Source of the DNA: Geosiphon pyriformis
Taxonomy: Eukaryota > Glomeromycota > Glomeromycetes > Archaeosporales > Geosiphonaceae
Reading direction: 5' to 3'
DNA length: 64,000 nt
Assembly: GCA_016748015.1 (NCBI GenBank)
Contig: JAAOMT010000295.1
Coordinates: forward strand, 1,122,604-1,186,603
Below are positions 1 through 12,329 of the stretch, piece by piece (positions within the stretch are counted from its first letter, which is position 1; every line of letters begins with the position of its first letter). The position numbers were made by a program, and so were the translations under genes. The notes under the pieces are model-generated. The model did not search any database and was not told the origin of the DNA. It saw nothing but the letters and a program-made list of their open reading frames with translations.

Positions 1-333
1 TAATTTTAACCATTTTAATTAAACCATTTCCAAGAACCCTGCATTAAATCCATTCCATTCTATACCTTTACAAAGACTAAAAAAGAAGTGACTCTTTGAA
101 AAATTATCTAATTAAAAAATTAATTTTCATTTGACACGTAAAATTTTTGAAAAAATATATAAAGTACAAAAAAACTCTTTGTTTCGAAAAGTTTTTTTCT
201 TTTTTTTTTTTTTTTCTTTTAAATGATCATCGATCAAAATTTCCTATGGTCATGAAAAGAATCAAAATTTTGGGAATCTACTTACAAAAGATTTTTGATC
301 TGAAAATACGAATCATTACCATTCAGGAATAAT

Positions 334-334
334 G

Positions 335-369
<35 letters not shown>

Positions 370-411
370 TTGTGTGTGTATGTTTGTGTGTATGTTTGTG
401 TGTGTGTGTGG
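334..411. repeat. (TA)n/(GT)n microsatellite
   Basis: An alternating TA run passes directly into a GT-rich run with TGTTTG interruptions. Alternating purine-pyrimidine DNA of this kind is unstable in length and can adopt Z-form. No gene context is seen. Confidence 0.9.
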
Positions 412-1725
412 CTAGCCCCTTAAAACCAATCAAGAAACTAGTATTTAACATGAATAAACCATGAAAATTATTAAAAAAAAAATTGATGACAATTTTATCT
501 CCCTTTGTTTCCTAGAGAAAAATATTTAAGATAACTCCTGAATCTTAAACTCGGAAAAAAAAACACAAAAAAACAAAAAAAAAACAATAACCATCATTTT
601 TCGCCATTAAAAAATATTAAAAAATTAATTTAGCAACATATTTGACTTTTCGATTTTTCAAAAATGAATAAAAGAATAAACATCAGGTGGTCACAAGATG
701 GTTGATAAGGGAGGTAAAAATTCAAATATATCCATAAAAAGTATCGAAATTTCTCAAGAAAATAAAAAGATTAGAGAAAATATAAATATACAAAATACCA
801 ATATTTCAACAAGATACGAAAGAAAAATATATACAAGTTTAAATAAAAAAATATTAATCAATATAATCATAAATATATACAGATAATAAAGTATGAAACC
901 TGTTTATTTTTTTTTTTGAATTGGCAAGAATAACTTTCGTGAAAAAATTAATGATAAACGAGCTTTGAAGTTGTAGTTGTAGTTGTAGTTGTTGTTGTTA
1001 TTTCAAATCTTTTTAATTCTGAATTATAAAACTCTATTTTTAGCATCATTCTGACATTTCTAAAATGAAAGAACGTGGCATCAAGTCATTCGATAAAAGG
1101 TTTTTATCATTATTTGGATGATGATGAGATTTGGAATTTTTTTTGATGTGAAATGCCTCGTGTATAGATGATTTTCAGGAAAAAAGTTTTCTTTCTTTCT
1201 TTCTTTCAATGATCCCATCAAACATATCATCGTTTTTTTTTATTGGGTTACAACAAACCCTATGATTGGATGATGATCAAAAAAATAAGAATTTCAAATT
1301 GCTAAACATTTTTTAAAATATTGAACTAGCCAATTACTCCTTATCTATACTCCAAACTATTCCATAATTCCGTGGTTTTTACTATATTTGTTCAAGAGGT
1401 GACCTTTTAATTTGGAAATTGATCTGAAAGTTTACATATTCTACAAGCAAGTATCACCTGAACATCGTCATGAAAGACATTAATCCTTACAAAAACCCAC
1501 TTTAATTTCATCCCGAAAATTGTTAAAAATCATCATCAAAATTTGTGATTTTCCAAATTTCAAATTATTTCCCGGGATTTTTGTTGATAGATATTCTTTT
1601 TGAAAATAATAGCAATGATTGATTGAAAGAACGTTTTGGGGACTACATCAATTCTGATCCTTATTTATTTATTTATAAATATTTCCTGATTCAAGGAATC
1701 CTATATCAATATGTGATTGGGGAGT

Positions 1726-1770
1726 AGGAGGAAGAGAAGAGAAGAGAAGAGGAAGGGAGGAGAGGGGAGG
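1726..1770 (+). repeat. 45-bp uninterrupted purine tract
   Basis: All bases from 1726 to 1770 are A or G, built from GAAGA and GGAGG units. A homopurine run this long in AT-rich DNA could form triplex structure or act as a promoter element. No adjoining gene was found. Confidence 0.85.
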
Positions 1771-2210
1771 TAGTCGATAATTGACACATACAATGAAGGC
1801 CTGATCTCAAACAAAGTTGAATAAAAACCTGAATTTTTTTAAAAGTTTTAATCAAAGAAATCTTTCAAAGAGAAAGAATTTGACGATATTTTCCCTTTTA
1901 TGTGAAACATTAAAAAATTTACCCATTTAATTTTAACCTTTATATTAAATGCAAAAAAAGTTTGATAACGTGAATAAAAATAAGTTCAAAAAATTTTGAA
2001 TTGATCAATTGATTCATGTATATCTTGTTCTATGAGGATGTACGAGTAGAACGAATAAAACTTTAAAACCTTTGTATTCAAAGAAAAATTTCACAGTTCA
2101 TATAATAAATTATCTGAAAAATTCACCCTTTATTCTCATACCAGCTAATATTTATTTTCATTTTATCCGTTTAATGATTTCTTTCATTTTTAAATATTTA
2201 CCCCTTATCC

Positions 2211-2250
2211 TTACCTAACCCTACCTAACCCTACCTAACCCTACCTGACC
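2211..2250. repeat. 4 x 10-bp telomere-like tandem repeat
   Basis: Four exact-length units: TTACCTAACC, CTACCTAACC twice, CTACCTGACC. Read on the minus strand this is GGTTAGGTAG/GGTTAGGGTAG-like and so contains the TTAGGG-type core. It lies 21 bp before a long poly(A). It may be an interstitial telomere-like tract or a chance minisatellite. Confidence 0.75.
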
Positions 2251-2271
2251 TGATTATCAAGGTAAATATGG

Positions 2272-2324
<53 letters not shown>
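2272..2324 (+). repeat. 53-nt poly(A) run
   Basis: An unbroken A run marks the exact border between non-transposon flank and half of an LTR. Full LTRs of this family carry an A-rich tract (AAAGAAAATAAA type) at the equivalent place, so the run may be an expansion of that tract or an assembly join. Confidence 0.9.
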
Positions 2325-2326
<2 letters not shown>

Positions 2327-2797
2327 AAAAAAAATAAATAAAAAATTAATATTTTATCAATAACTATAATCAAAAACTATTGGTTTAGTATAATTAAGTA
2401 TTAAATTTTATCAACATAAAGTATTAATAATATAAAATAGATTAATATTTTTTTAATTAAATAATGATAACATAGATTGAATGATAATAGATAATTTTAT
2501 TAATATTAATATAATTCTATTTTAAGTCATAAAAAACTATTTTTTGAAGAGAAAAGTATTGTTGTTCTGATTCTATTGAATACTTTTTTGCTTTTAACAC
2601 TTTTACTATATATATATAATTTATGTTATATGAGATTTCTTAAAAACCTTTAATTTTTTTAAAAGAAATTTTAAAATTTTAAAATTTTAAAATTTTGTAA
2701 TTTCTTAAAAAAAATGCTAAAATTCTTCTTTTTATTATGCCTATTTCTGATTGGTTATTTTATCTATTATTATAATTTTTTATTTCTATAAATAATA
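2325..2797 (-). repeat. Truncated LTR (LTR1), gypsy family
   Basis: This matches the right half of the family LTR: the block around 2361-2430 (CTATAATCAA ... AAGTATTAAAT ... ATCAACATAAAGTATTAATA), the TATATATATA element near 2610, an AAATTTTAAAATTTT palindromic array, and the terminal ATAAATAATA at 2797. The left half (the TGTTA end) is missing; the poly(A) stands in its place. The right flank CCAG (2798-2801) lies inside a LINE ORF1 frame, so this LTR was inserted into LINE1. Confidence 0.75.
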
Positions 2798-3373
2798 CCA
2801 GTTTTGAATAATTAATTAATAATATAAGTTTTTCTATTAGTCTTTTCCAATAAAGCAGCTAAATTATAAGCCATTGTTTTTACAAGAAAGATAAACAAAA
2901 GTGTCTTAAAACAATTTCTAAACATCTAAATATTGTAATTTTTTATAGTTTTTATCATATACACTAAATTTTTTTTAATTAAAAATATCATCTAGTTACC
3001 AATTAGTCTGTCTAAACCAATTTGACAAAATTTATTACAGTTTTCTGTCATAGTCTAATTAATTGTAATCAAATTAATACAATTTGACCAAACTTAGTTA
3101 TTATAATAATAATTATTTCTTTTGGTATATTTATAAAAATTTTTTAATTACCATAGTTTAATATAAACAGAATCTTTGTTTTTTAAGATTATTGTTTACA
3201 ATAATGCTCTTTTTTCTGACCAATAATACAGCCTTTTTTATGCTTATTTTTAATATAAATATTGATTTAATAATCTTTTTAAATTTTAAGAAAGTAATAA
3301 TCTTTTTTGAAATTATTTATTTTTGAAAAAATTTTCTTAATAATCTGTACTTTTGCCATTGCTGTTTTGTCTT
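2798..3373 (-). pseudogene. LINE1 ORF1, C-terminal fragment
   Basis: On the minus strand the sequence reads with interruptions as the nucleic-acid-binding ORF1 protein of a non-LTR retrotransposon. It carries equivalents of the LINE2 ORF1 segments KKIPV.T, LWQKA, WSILI.K and RALLYTL. It is heavily decayed with many in-frame stops. The frame continues across 3373 into 17772 when the intervening element and one TSD copy (TCTT/CCTT) are removed, giving an uninterrupted stretch that includes LDINLLTVKDKT. The C-terminal end is lost at LTR1. The role is inferred from the LINE2 and LINE3 copies in this window. Confidence 0.7.
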
Positions 3374-4362
3374 TGTTATAAGTAATTAGTTGGGTATAAA
3401 AACAAATAACAAACCTATAACTTGGTGCTCAATAGCTTATATGGTGTTGGTAATATCTGAAAATTTTAGAGTCTAAAAGTTTTGATTGAGTTTTTTGTAT
3501 AATGAACAGAGATTTAATATTAATATTCTTTGGTAATATTTTTAGTTCTCTCCCTTAACTTGTAAGTTGGTATATGTTTATTGTCTATAGCTTTCCAAAA
3601 TATCTATTTTGTTAATTTTTTTCTTAGCTTAATAGTCAGTTCTTTAGTAAGCTATTTCTCAATTCTAAGTGTCTACTTTATTCCTGGGTCTTTTACCAGT
3701 CCTTTTTCTGATGTTAGTACTTTGCATTTTAATCTCTTTAATCATGTAGTAAATCAATGAAACAAACATAAAAGAAAATAAAAAAAATAAAGAAGAAAAT
3801 AAAAGAAAAGAAGAAATTAGTATTCCATTAATAACCATAATCAAGAGCAATTGTTTTAGTGTGGTTAAGTATTAAATTCTATCAATATTGGGTGTTAATA
3901 GAGTAAAGATGATTAATATTTTCTAATCAAACAATGATAACATAGATTCAAGTGGTAATTAATAATTTATTGATATATAATGTGGATTTAAAACTTTTTT
4001 TAACTGTTTTCTTAATTGAAAATTCTAACTGTATATTCTAGCTGTAAACTCTGTCTTTTTTGTTTTTAATACTTTCACTATATATACATAATTGATGTTC
4101 TATGAGATCTCACACATTCATAAACAATGTGCTATAATTTTTCAAGCAATGTTCACATTGTTAAGTAATATGCTCTAATCTACTAATATTGCTTATATTG
4201 CTGAGCAATATGCCATAATTCACTGATATTGCTCATATTGTTAAGCAATATGCTATAATTTATTAGCAATGTGCTCATGTACTCAGTACTATTCTCTTAT
4301 TGGTTTATTTTTTCTATTTGCTTTTCCTATTATTTTTTTTGTACTCTTTTCTATAAGTAATA
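3374..4362 (-). repeat. 3' LTR of element A (LTR2)
   Basis: Starts TGTTATAAG and ends AAGTAATA, the terminal form of this family (TGTTA...TAACA in the best copy). It contains the TATATATA element at 4079-4088 and an array of ATTGC...GCAAT palindromes at about 4125-4275. A polypurine tract follows inside the element: the + strand TTATCTTCTTTTTTTT reads as purines on the minus strand. Confidence 0.85.
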
Positions 4363-5000
4363 TTATCTTCTTTTTTTTAATATTAAGCTTTGTCAAAATC
4401 TTTATTTTGGATTAATTCTGTTACTTTTTTTTCTAACATTATTTGTTCAACTCTGGTTCTTATGTCTTTTATTTGTGAGTTGTTTATTTTTCCTATTGGT
4501 TAATAGTTATTGTTTTCATTTCTGAGTGTAGTAGTATTTTTGGATAATTTTAAAATATGGTGTATAGTCAATAGATTGTTCTAATATAAAGTGATTTATT
4601 TGTCTTCTTTTTAATAAAATTTTCAATTTGTTGTATTATTTCTTGATTAAATATTCTTTTGGATTTGTTGGTATATAGTTTTTGAATATTTAACTTTTGT
4701 CCCAATTGATAATAATAGTATAGTATTGGAAATTGTTTTGTTCAATGTTTTCAATTTTTTTTGTTAGCTTATCTGTTAGAACAATTATGGGTATTGTTCT
4801 GAAAGTATTTTTCACTTTTTCTATTATTTTATCTGACCAATGTTTTATTGAGTTTATTAATTACTGATATGGTGTATTTCCTGCTTTTTTTTTGGCATTC
4901 TAATAACAGATTGTTTGGTAATTAATAATAATTTTTATATCCAATTGTTGTTAATTTACAGCTTGAAATAATTGTTAAGCCATTAAGTAGATGTAATATG
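4363..5000 (-). pseudogene. Element A third ORF (between integrase and 3' LTR)
   Basis: Minus-strand translation gives ILYYYYQLGQKLNIQKLYTN followed by NQEIIQQIENFI, closely matching the equivalent region of element C and recognisably that of B and D. I do not recognise the family. It sits where env or accessory genes lie in other LTR elements. No signal peptide or clear membrane segment is evident. A TGA lies after Tyr in the motif that reads Y*LYN in element C, near 4570. Frame borders are approximate. Confidence 0.6.
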
Positions 5001-5009
5001 GAATTTTTA

Positions 5010-6340
5010 TTTTTCTGTTGTTGCTTTTGTCACATATATTATGTTTTTTTATATTATTTTGGTCAATCACTTTAACATGTTTGTGTCAATAATTATAATT
5101 GTTTTCAGATCTTGTAGGATCTCATTAGATTAGACTAGTATTTATTGTATTCCCAGTTGTAAAATATTACTGGTCAATAATAATAATATATTGTGATATG
5201 GTTTCAGTTAATATATATATATTGCTTTAGTTAAAATTTTGTTGTCTTATCTTAGTTTATAAGCTCTATTTTCCAGAATTTCTTCAATGTAAAATAGTCT
5301 ATCCTATTTGGAGTCAAATTTTCCACTTTATTGTTTTTTTACTTTGGTACAATATAAGAATACTTTGTCTCCAATTTTGAATTCAACTGGTTTATCTGAT
5401 AATTAATTATCATGTTATTTTTTTTGTTTTTCTTGTGACTTTTGAATATTATTAGCTGCTTTTTGTCTTTTGTTTTCTAGAATTTCAATTAGTTTATATG
5501 TTTTTTTTAACAATGTTTTTTGTAAATTGGCTTTTGTTATTAGTTCTATTGGATATGTGTTAATGTCTATTTCAACTGGTAATATTGCTGTTCTATTATA
5601 AACAAGTTCAAATGATATTGTTTGTATGGTATTTTGCTTTATTGTTTAATAAACAAATAGTACTGATAGTATAAACAAGTCCTATTAATCCTGGTTTTTT
5701 TGGCTGATTTTTGTTATTGCTTTACACAATATTTTGTTGAATTTTTTAACTAAGCCATTTGTTTATGGATAATATAATAATAATAATAGTTTCTTAATTC
5801 CAAATTTTTGACTTAATTCTGTTAATGTTCTGTTTACAAAGTGAATTTCTTAATCTAATAATAATTTTTTTGAACATTTGTGTCAACAAATCAAATTTTG
5901 GTAAACAAATTTGGCTATAGATTCTGTATCTGCTTTTTGAATTGCTTTTACTTCTGGCCATTTAATGAGATAATTCATAGTTACTGCTATATAATAATTG
6001 TCTTTGTTGATTATTGTTAATAGTTTAACTAAGTCAATTTTAATTCAATCAAATAGTTATCCTACTCTAATTGGTTTTAGTGGTTCATTGGCTCTTGTTC
6101 CTCTACTTTTCTAACAAACATTACAATTTTGAATGTATTGGATAATATTTGGATATATTAATAATTAATAATATATTTTTTTGGTTTTTTTCATGGTTGT
6201 TTCTTTATGAAAATGTCCTGTAGTTGGATTTGAGTGTATATTGTATAGTATTGTTTTTTTCTCTGATTCTGTAATTACTCTGAATGGTTGATCTGAATTT
6301 TTTCTGTTTTTTTAATATAGTATATTTTGGTAAGTGATAA
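5010..6340 (-). pseudogene. Element A integrase remnant
   Basis: Homologous along its length to the integrases of elements C and D: the C-terminal part (minus of about 5280-5420) matches the FKI.D.VL segment and the zinc-binding end lies near 6100-6200. Many stops and frame breaks are present and no frame above 60 codons survives here. Integrase would insert the cDNA through DDE catalysis; this copy cannot be functional. Confidence 0.6.
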
Positions 6341-7760
6341 AATATTTTAATTGTTGTTTTATATTGTTTTGCTTCTTTTGAGATAATTTTTTTTTGAACT
6401 GTTAGATATTAATATAATATTGAAGTTGTTGATATTTTTGTGTATTCATCTTTTGTTATATTTTTGGGTTGAAATGTTTTTTTTAGATTTGTCTTATTTA
6501 TAACAAACTATTGGTGTTTTTTTTTTTTATAATGTACAGTATAATTAAATAGTGATAGTTTTATTTTCTATTTTACATGGTAGTCATCTCCAAATTCTTG
6601 TCTCTGAATTGATATCAATTCTTTGTGATTAGTATATATATTAAACTTTTGACTCAAATATTTTTTCATTTAATGACAGCCCAATAAATAGCCAAATGTT
6701 CTAGTGCTGGAGTTCCATAGTTTTTTTTTGCTGGACTTAAGCTTTGGCTGACATATACTACAAAGCGTTCTCTTCTATTTGGTTTTTTTTAAAACAGTAT
6801 GGCTTTTAGTGCTTGACTTAATGTATCAATGGTAATAATAAATAATTTGCTGTGATCTAAATAGATCAATACTGGGACTTAAATAAGTTTTCTTCTTAAA
6901 ATATCAAAAGCTTTTTGTTGAGTTTCAGTTTATTTATATCTTATATTCTTTGTTTAAAGCTGGTATAATGGGTTAAACCAGTTTGGAGAAGTTTTGGATA
7001 AAGCAGTGGTAATATTCAGCAAATTTCAAGAATGCTCTTAATTCTGTGAGATTTGTTGATATTAAAAAGTTCTTGACAATCTCAATCTTATTTGGATATG
7101 TTTTAATACTATTTTTGCTTATGACATGTTCTAAGAATTTTAGTTCTGTTTTACCAAATAAGCACTTGTTTGTATTTAGTTTCAATTCAGCTCTTTTTAA
7201 TCTTTCAAACACTTGTTGGAAATGATAAAAATGATCATCAAATGTTTTGGAAAACACATTGGTGTTATCTAAGTATATCACTACTGATTTTCATAATAGT
7301 TCTGTATATACGATTTCTATTAGCCATTAGAATGTGGCTAGAGTATTTATCAATCTGAAAAACATAACATCAAATTCAAAGTTCTTTTTTCTGATTGTGA
7401 ATGCTGTTTTTTTTTTGTCAGCTGAATTTATGGCTACTTGCCAATAATTACTATTCAAATTTAATGTAAAAAACCATTTTTTTCTTTCAAAAGCATCAAA
7501 TAATTCTTGGATTCATGGAGTTGGATAGCTGTCTCTATAAGTCACACTATTGAGCTTTCTGTAATTCACACAAAAGTGGATCTTTTTATTTTTCTTTTAG
7601 ATTAGTATTCCTGGTAATAACCATGGACTTATTAATAGTTGAATTAACTTATTATTCAACATTCTGTTGATTTTTTATTAGATAATCTTATGGCTGGCTA
7701 GTAATATATAGTATGCTTATTGTTTGATTGGCATAGTATTTTCAGTCTTGATTTAATGTT
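6340..7760 (-). pseudogene. Element A reverse transcriptase and RNase H remnant
   Basis: The longest surviving frame (6973-7281, minus) begins MIYLDNTNVFSKTF. This is RT motif C with YLDD changed to YLDN, so the second catalytic Asp is lost. It continues with the palm/connection segment ELKFLEHVISKNSIKT and LTELRAFLKFAEYY typical of Ty3/gypsy RT. The RNase H part follows toward lower coordinates. The upstream RT fingers near 7400-7700 are present but broken by stops. Confidence 0.75.
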
Positions 7761-9480
7761 AAATGATGTCAGTTCTGCCAAATTTATTTTTACTGGCAAA
7801 AATATTAGTGAAATTGTTAAGCAACATCTTACACTGCATTTGTTGAAATGAGTCTAAGTTTTCCAAATTTATTTGTTCTAATTGTTCTGATTGGAACAAA
7901 TAACATTTTTTCTGTCCATATATAATTTGTAATATAATATTCATATATTTACACAGTTGTGGAAAATCTGGAATAGTGTTTGATGGTTGATTTTTAACTT
8001 CAATGCTTAAGTATCTGATAGTAGTTTTATTTAGTATTTTAATTATGTTTTTAGTTGTATTATAGCTGAGAATTTTAATGTGCTTAGAGTTCTTGGCTGG
8101 TATATAAAAATTGGTGATCCCAATCTTCTCTAATTCACAAATAGTTGGTTCTGCTTTAAAAATCTGGAGCTGGTTTCTTATTTTTCTCTCTATTATTAAT
8201 ATATACTGGTTATATAAAAGAATAGAAACTAATTGATTGGTAAAGATAAATTCTCCTTTATTAATAGATTTTTTTTTTGCCATATTAACTAGTATGTTTA
8301 TTTTATCTATTGATCCAAATCCATTTTTTTCTTTGGCTGTAATCTCTAATTTTTTCTTTGTTCTTACTAACACTAACTGAGCTATTTTAATCAAAAATAG
8401 AAATATTGCTTGTGCTATTTTTTGTTTGGTTTAATAATATATATTTTTTTAACTCATTTTGTAGCATTGCAAAGATATTTTTTATATATTCTGTATCAAT
8501 TATTTCTCCTTTTATATTAATCTTTTTTTTCACTAAACTACTCCTAAATGCTAGCTAAACCATAGTTGTTGCTAAAATTTCTAGTACTATTTTCAGATTA
8601 ATGCAGGTGTGCAAATATAGTTCCAATTTAATGATATTTTTTTCTGGATATCTCAAATCAAATTTTATATTGGTATTATGTACTTATTCTGGCATAATAT
8701 CTTTATTATTATTGCTGAATTATTTGAGTTCTTGCTTCTTGAAAAGATCAGAAAGTGTAATATATTGTTCTGAGTTTAAATTGGAGTTTGAATTGTCACT
8801 GTTATCATTGCTATTTTGAACAGAACTGGAATCATTGTTATTGTTATTGTTGTTAGAATTTGAATTGTGATTGAATGGCAATTCTGATTCCATTTTACAG
8901 TTGCTGATTGGTTCTTTCTTTTTTGGAATCATATAAATCATGCATAATGGTGGATTATAAATAAAATCACAATCATTACAATATTGAAAGTTATAGAAAA
9001 TTAAGCAGTATTGACAAAGTTGAGTATTTAGCTGTTCTAAATACTGTTCTTGTTTTTGTCTGATAAGTGCTAAGTTTTGTTAATGTTTGTGGAATTCTTC
9101 TGGACTTGTTTCAATATCAAAAAATGCATCGGAATTGGGAATAAAAATGATGTTAACTGGTTCAGTAGATTATTTTTTATTTCAAGAATTTCACTAGATA
9201 AAGCACTTTCTACTTTGGTATTTGCCATTCACCAAATTTTGTCTTCATTGTGTAAGTAACTATTCAAGTGAAAGATTGCTCAATGTCAAATTGCATTAAT
9301 GGGTTTTTTATAACTCATCCAGTCACTTATAAAGATCATGTATTAACACAAAACATCATATGTTTCTCCTTATTCAGAAATGTCATTCCATATTTCTTTA
9401 TTAAGTAACTGTTCCCCACAAATAAAACATAATTTGTTGTTTTATTTGTCTTGTTTTTTGAGTAGCCATAGCATTCTTTA
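7759..9480 (-). pseudogene. Element A connector, dUTPase-like and Cys-rich region
   Basis: A 211-codon frame (7759-8394) carries the conserved connector between dUTPase and RT, ending ...LLNNFTNIFASKNKFGRTDII, the start of the RT region. Its N-terminus (QLVLVRTKKKLEITAKEKNGFGS) aligns with the last dUTPase segment of element C, with a GFGS motif. Upstream (8400-8700) are further dUTPase remnants. 8720-8941 is an Asn/Ser-rich linker matching element C. 8940-9480 holds decayed Cys-pair motifs. Confidence 0.65.
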
Positions 9481-9799
9481 TGGCATGGCTTGCAGTAATA
9501 ATGAGTTCAGATTCAGTAATTTTTATCAGATAAGATCCAGGCTCTCATAGAGAACAGCTTTTTTTTGTAATTCTTATATCTAAGTGGAATATATAGTAAT
9601 TTAGGTCTAATGTTAATTGAGTAGGATTTTTTTCAGCCACTAGTGATTTCAATAGAGATATTGTTTTTTTGTCTTATCTTTTTTTTTCCTTTTTTCTTGT
9701 TATTTTATAAGAGTATTAGTAGTAGTTTATTGTAGTTGGTGTCAGTTCATAATACTTTGTAGGCTTTTCAGGTAAGTTTCTTTTTTTTTCTTTGAATTC

Positions 9800-12329
9800 A
9801 ATAAGTAGTGTTAATATAGTGGTTTTAAAGTGGCTACAAGTGGCTGGTACTTGAATGTATTGGCCGTTTTGGCTGAGTTGCAATTCTTGGATAGTTCAAT
9901 CAAGTATTACATTGGTTTTAAATAACCAATTATTACCAATAAGAGCTTAATATTGCATGGCTTTCATAATAAAGACTTTAATTGGTGCAACAATATTATT
10001 AACTTCAAATGGAAAGTTGTCAATCTCACCAATAGGCATTTTTGTTACTCTATTAGTAATAATAATCCTAACACTAACAGTGCAATCAACTTGCCAATTT
10101 AATTGATTTATGAATTGTTGTGTAATAATATTGCTGACTAAACTACTATCAAGAATTAGTTTAATAAGGTGTTTATTAACTTTAGCATCTGTGTACATTG
10201 TAGTAATGGGTTTAACATTAAGCATGACTCTATTAAATAGAAGTGTCATTGTTGATTTCTCTATTTTGAATGAGAATATAACTGCAAGTGATTTGTTTTC
10301 AGTAATAATTACTGGTAGAATATTGTTAATAAGTAATTAGATTTAATTGGATTCCAATAGATTGAATATTGTGGTTTCTAAAGATACTAAGAAACTTAAA
10401 TAGTGTTGGACATTTGGGTTTTGGGCATAACTAGTTCCCAAATTTTGCTGTTAAGATCCAAATTGCTGGGCTGTTAAATTGAGGATTAGTTGATATATTA
10501 CCATTGTCAATTATCAATTTTAGTAGATCTGAGTAGTTCTTAGTCTTTGGTTTCCATTTTAAGATAAGTTCTGTGGTTGACTCTGATTTAGTTGGGACTA
10601 ATAAATAATTTGAGACTGAGGTGGTTGATAAATTACTGGTACTAGTGGTTGATAAATTGGCTGCATTACTTAAGCATAATGCAGTTAATATTGGTATTGT
10701 CCTGATGATTAATTATTGGCATAGTTTGGAATTTAAAATTCGTAATCAGAATTTTAATATTGATTTTCCAATTATGAGTTATTTTCTTTAAATTAGCAAT
10801 TTATTTTTAAATGGCCTTGTCTATTATAGTGATAGCAATTATGCATTTCTATTTGCCATGGTTTATTTGATAATAATGACAAATGTGCTTGTTGCTAAAT
10901 ACAATTGAAATTTTCTGAATTTTTACAGCATTGTAAAGATTAATATATTGTCTAATTGTTAGCTAAGTATCTTTCTAATTTCTGATTAATTGAATTACTA
11001 AATTGTTTTAATTTAGAATCCAAGTCAGATGATCTATTCATTACTAAATTAATGGCTTAATTGTGGTTGGCTTCTAGCTTAGCCAATTCAAAATCTTTGA
11101 CATGAGTAACAGTATTTTGAAGTGTTTGTGGGTGTATTGGACATATGCATTGTAAGAGACTACTGTATAGGCCATAAATAAATTAATTCAAGATTTGTGG
11201 CACAATAAAGTAGTTCATATTAATTGTTTGTATTTGGTGCAGGTTTCTATGAAAGCATTTTAGATAAGTGGTAATTGCTTCAGTATCTTCTTGCTTAATA
11301 GTTGTGAAAGTATTTGCTAAGCAATTTATACTATTATTGTTGCTAAAATAGCTTAGAAATTTTAATTTAAATATATTGAAGTCTTGGGATTTTTGGATTA
11401 GACTTTAATATCATAAGTCAATAATATCTTGAAAAAAGTATGAAATTGCTTATAATGCTTTAGTATTGTCTTATCCATTGGCTGTAATGGTTTTTTTCAC
11501 ATTATTGAGCCAGACTTATGTATTATTTTTTTCATCAGTGAATTTCTCAAGTTTTCCAATTGGTACATAGACCATTGATAATAATTGTTGTTGTTAATAT
11601 AATTGAAATTGTTGTTGGGCAATTGGTATGACTGGTAATAAATTGATCATGATTACTGGAAATAAGTTTTGAGGAACAATAGGAGCTGGGTTTAAATTGT
11701 TCTGATTTTGCTGAGTTAAAACAATTGGAATTTGTATTTCTGGGTTTTTTAAGATCAGATTTTGATAATTAAATTCCTAATTTTTGTTCTCTTTTTTTTT
11801 CAAGTTGGTTATTTTCCAAGAACTAACTGTTCCAAAATCGGGTTGAGATGGTAGAAATTGAAATTCTAATTGTATAGGTGATTATGACTTAAATTTTTCA
11901 AAGTAATTATCATAAGTTCTTAATAAATTGGTTTTTTCTTGTTGGCTTTGGAACATAATTCTTGCTGTTGGTGTTTTTATAGTTAATGTGGATATGTCTG
12001 CTGATAGTATGTTGATAATACTTTCTGATGTATGATGGTATAATAGATAAATAGATAAAACTACTTTTGGTTTCTTCCAAATAGATAGTTGTATATTTCT
12101 TGGTGTTTTTGTTAATGTTTGTAATTTTTTTTGTTTTTGTCTGCAAAAATAATAGAAAATTTCTGTCTGGTGTGTTTTTTAATTTTTTTATTGATTTTTG
12201 TAATTATTGAGGCAAACAAATAATTTTGTGAAAGTGTGGTATTCTGAAGTAATTCACTATAAAAGTTGATAAGTACTGCTTTCAGATCTCCTTAATCTTC
12301 TAAGTAGGATTTAATTTTTTTGTTAATGT
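9800..12329 (-). pseudogene. Element A protease and gag remnant
   Basis: The frame 9947-10249 reads IKLILDSSLVSNIITQQFINQL, a retropepsin-like active-site region with DSG changed to DSS. Toward higher coordinates is gag: a degenerate zinc knuckle near 10800-10860 (CYHYNRQGHLKINC, second Cys changed to Tyr) and the gag body. The N-terminal frame at 11910-12146 aligns with 37580-37740 of element C. The N-terminal end is removed at 12330 by LTR3. Confidence 0.65.

Larger units (their letters stand above)
1..2210. other. AT-rich non-coding flank
   Basis: No convincing gene is seen on either strand. The only open frames are about 60 codons, low complexity (Lys/Asn/Ile rich) and without recognisable motifs. 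The stretch holds a TA/GT microsatellite, a short TTG/TAG run near 973-1001 and a purine tract near 1726-1770. It does not resemble the retrotransposons that begin after 2325, so it is probably ordinary intergenic DNA. Confidence 0.6.
3374..12329 (-). mobile_element. Ty3/gypsy element A, decayed, 5' end lost
   Basis: Minus-strand LTR retrotransposon. Along + the order is 3' LTR, polypurine tract, third ORF, integrase, RNase H, RT, connector and dUTPase-like region, Cys-rich part, protease, gag. Gag is cut at 12330 by the LTR of element B. The left flank TCTT (3370-3373) pairs with CCTT (17772-17775) on the far side of the A/B block. The distal LTR fragment at 17413-17771 carries the same ATTGC-type array as LTR2. 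I infer that B inserted into the gag of A, and that a later deletion removed the 5' part of B, the rest of A gag and part of the 5' LTR of A. All coding parts are full of stops. Confidence 0.75.

Noticed and set aside
698-886. Small plus-strand ORF in the left flank
   Set aside because: Low-complexity Lys/Asn/Ile composition, no motif, no supporting context.
4125-4275. CRISPR-like array of short repeats
   Set aside because: Units are degenerate palindromes of ATTGC/GCAAT without constant repeats and unique spacers, and they lie inside an LTR U3.
8720-8941. Asn/Ser-rich 73-codon frame as an independent gene
   Set aside because: It aligns with the low-complexity linker of the element C dUTPase frame, so it is part of the pol of element A.
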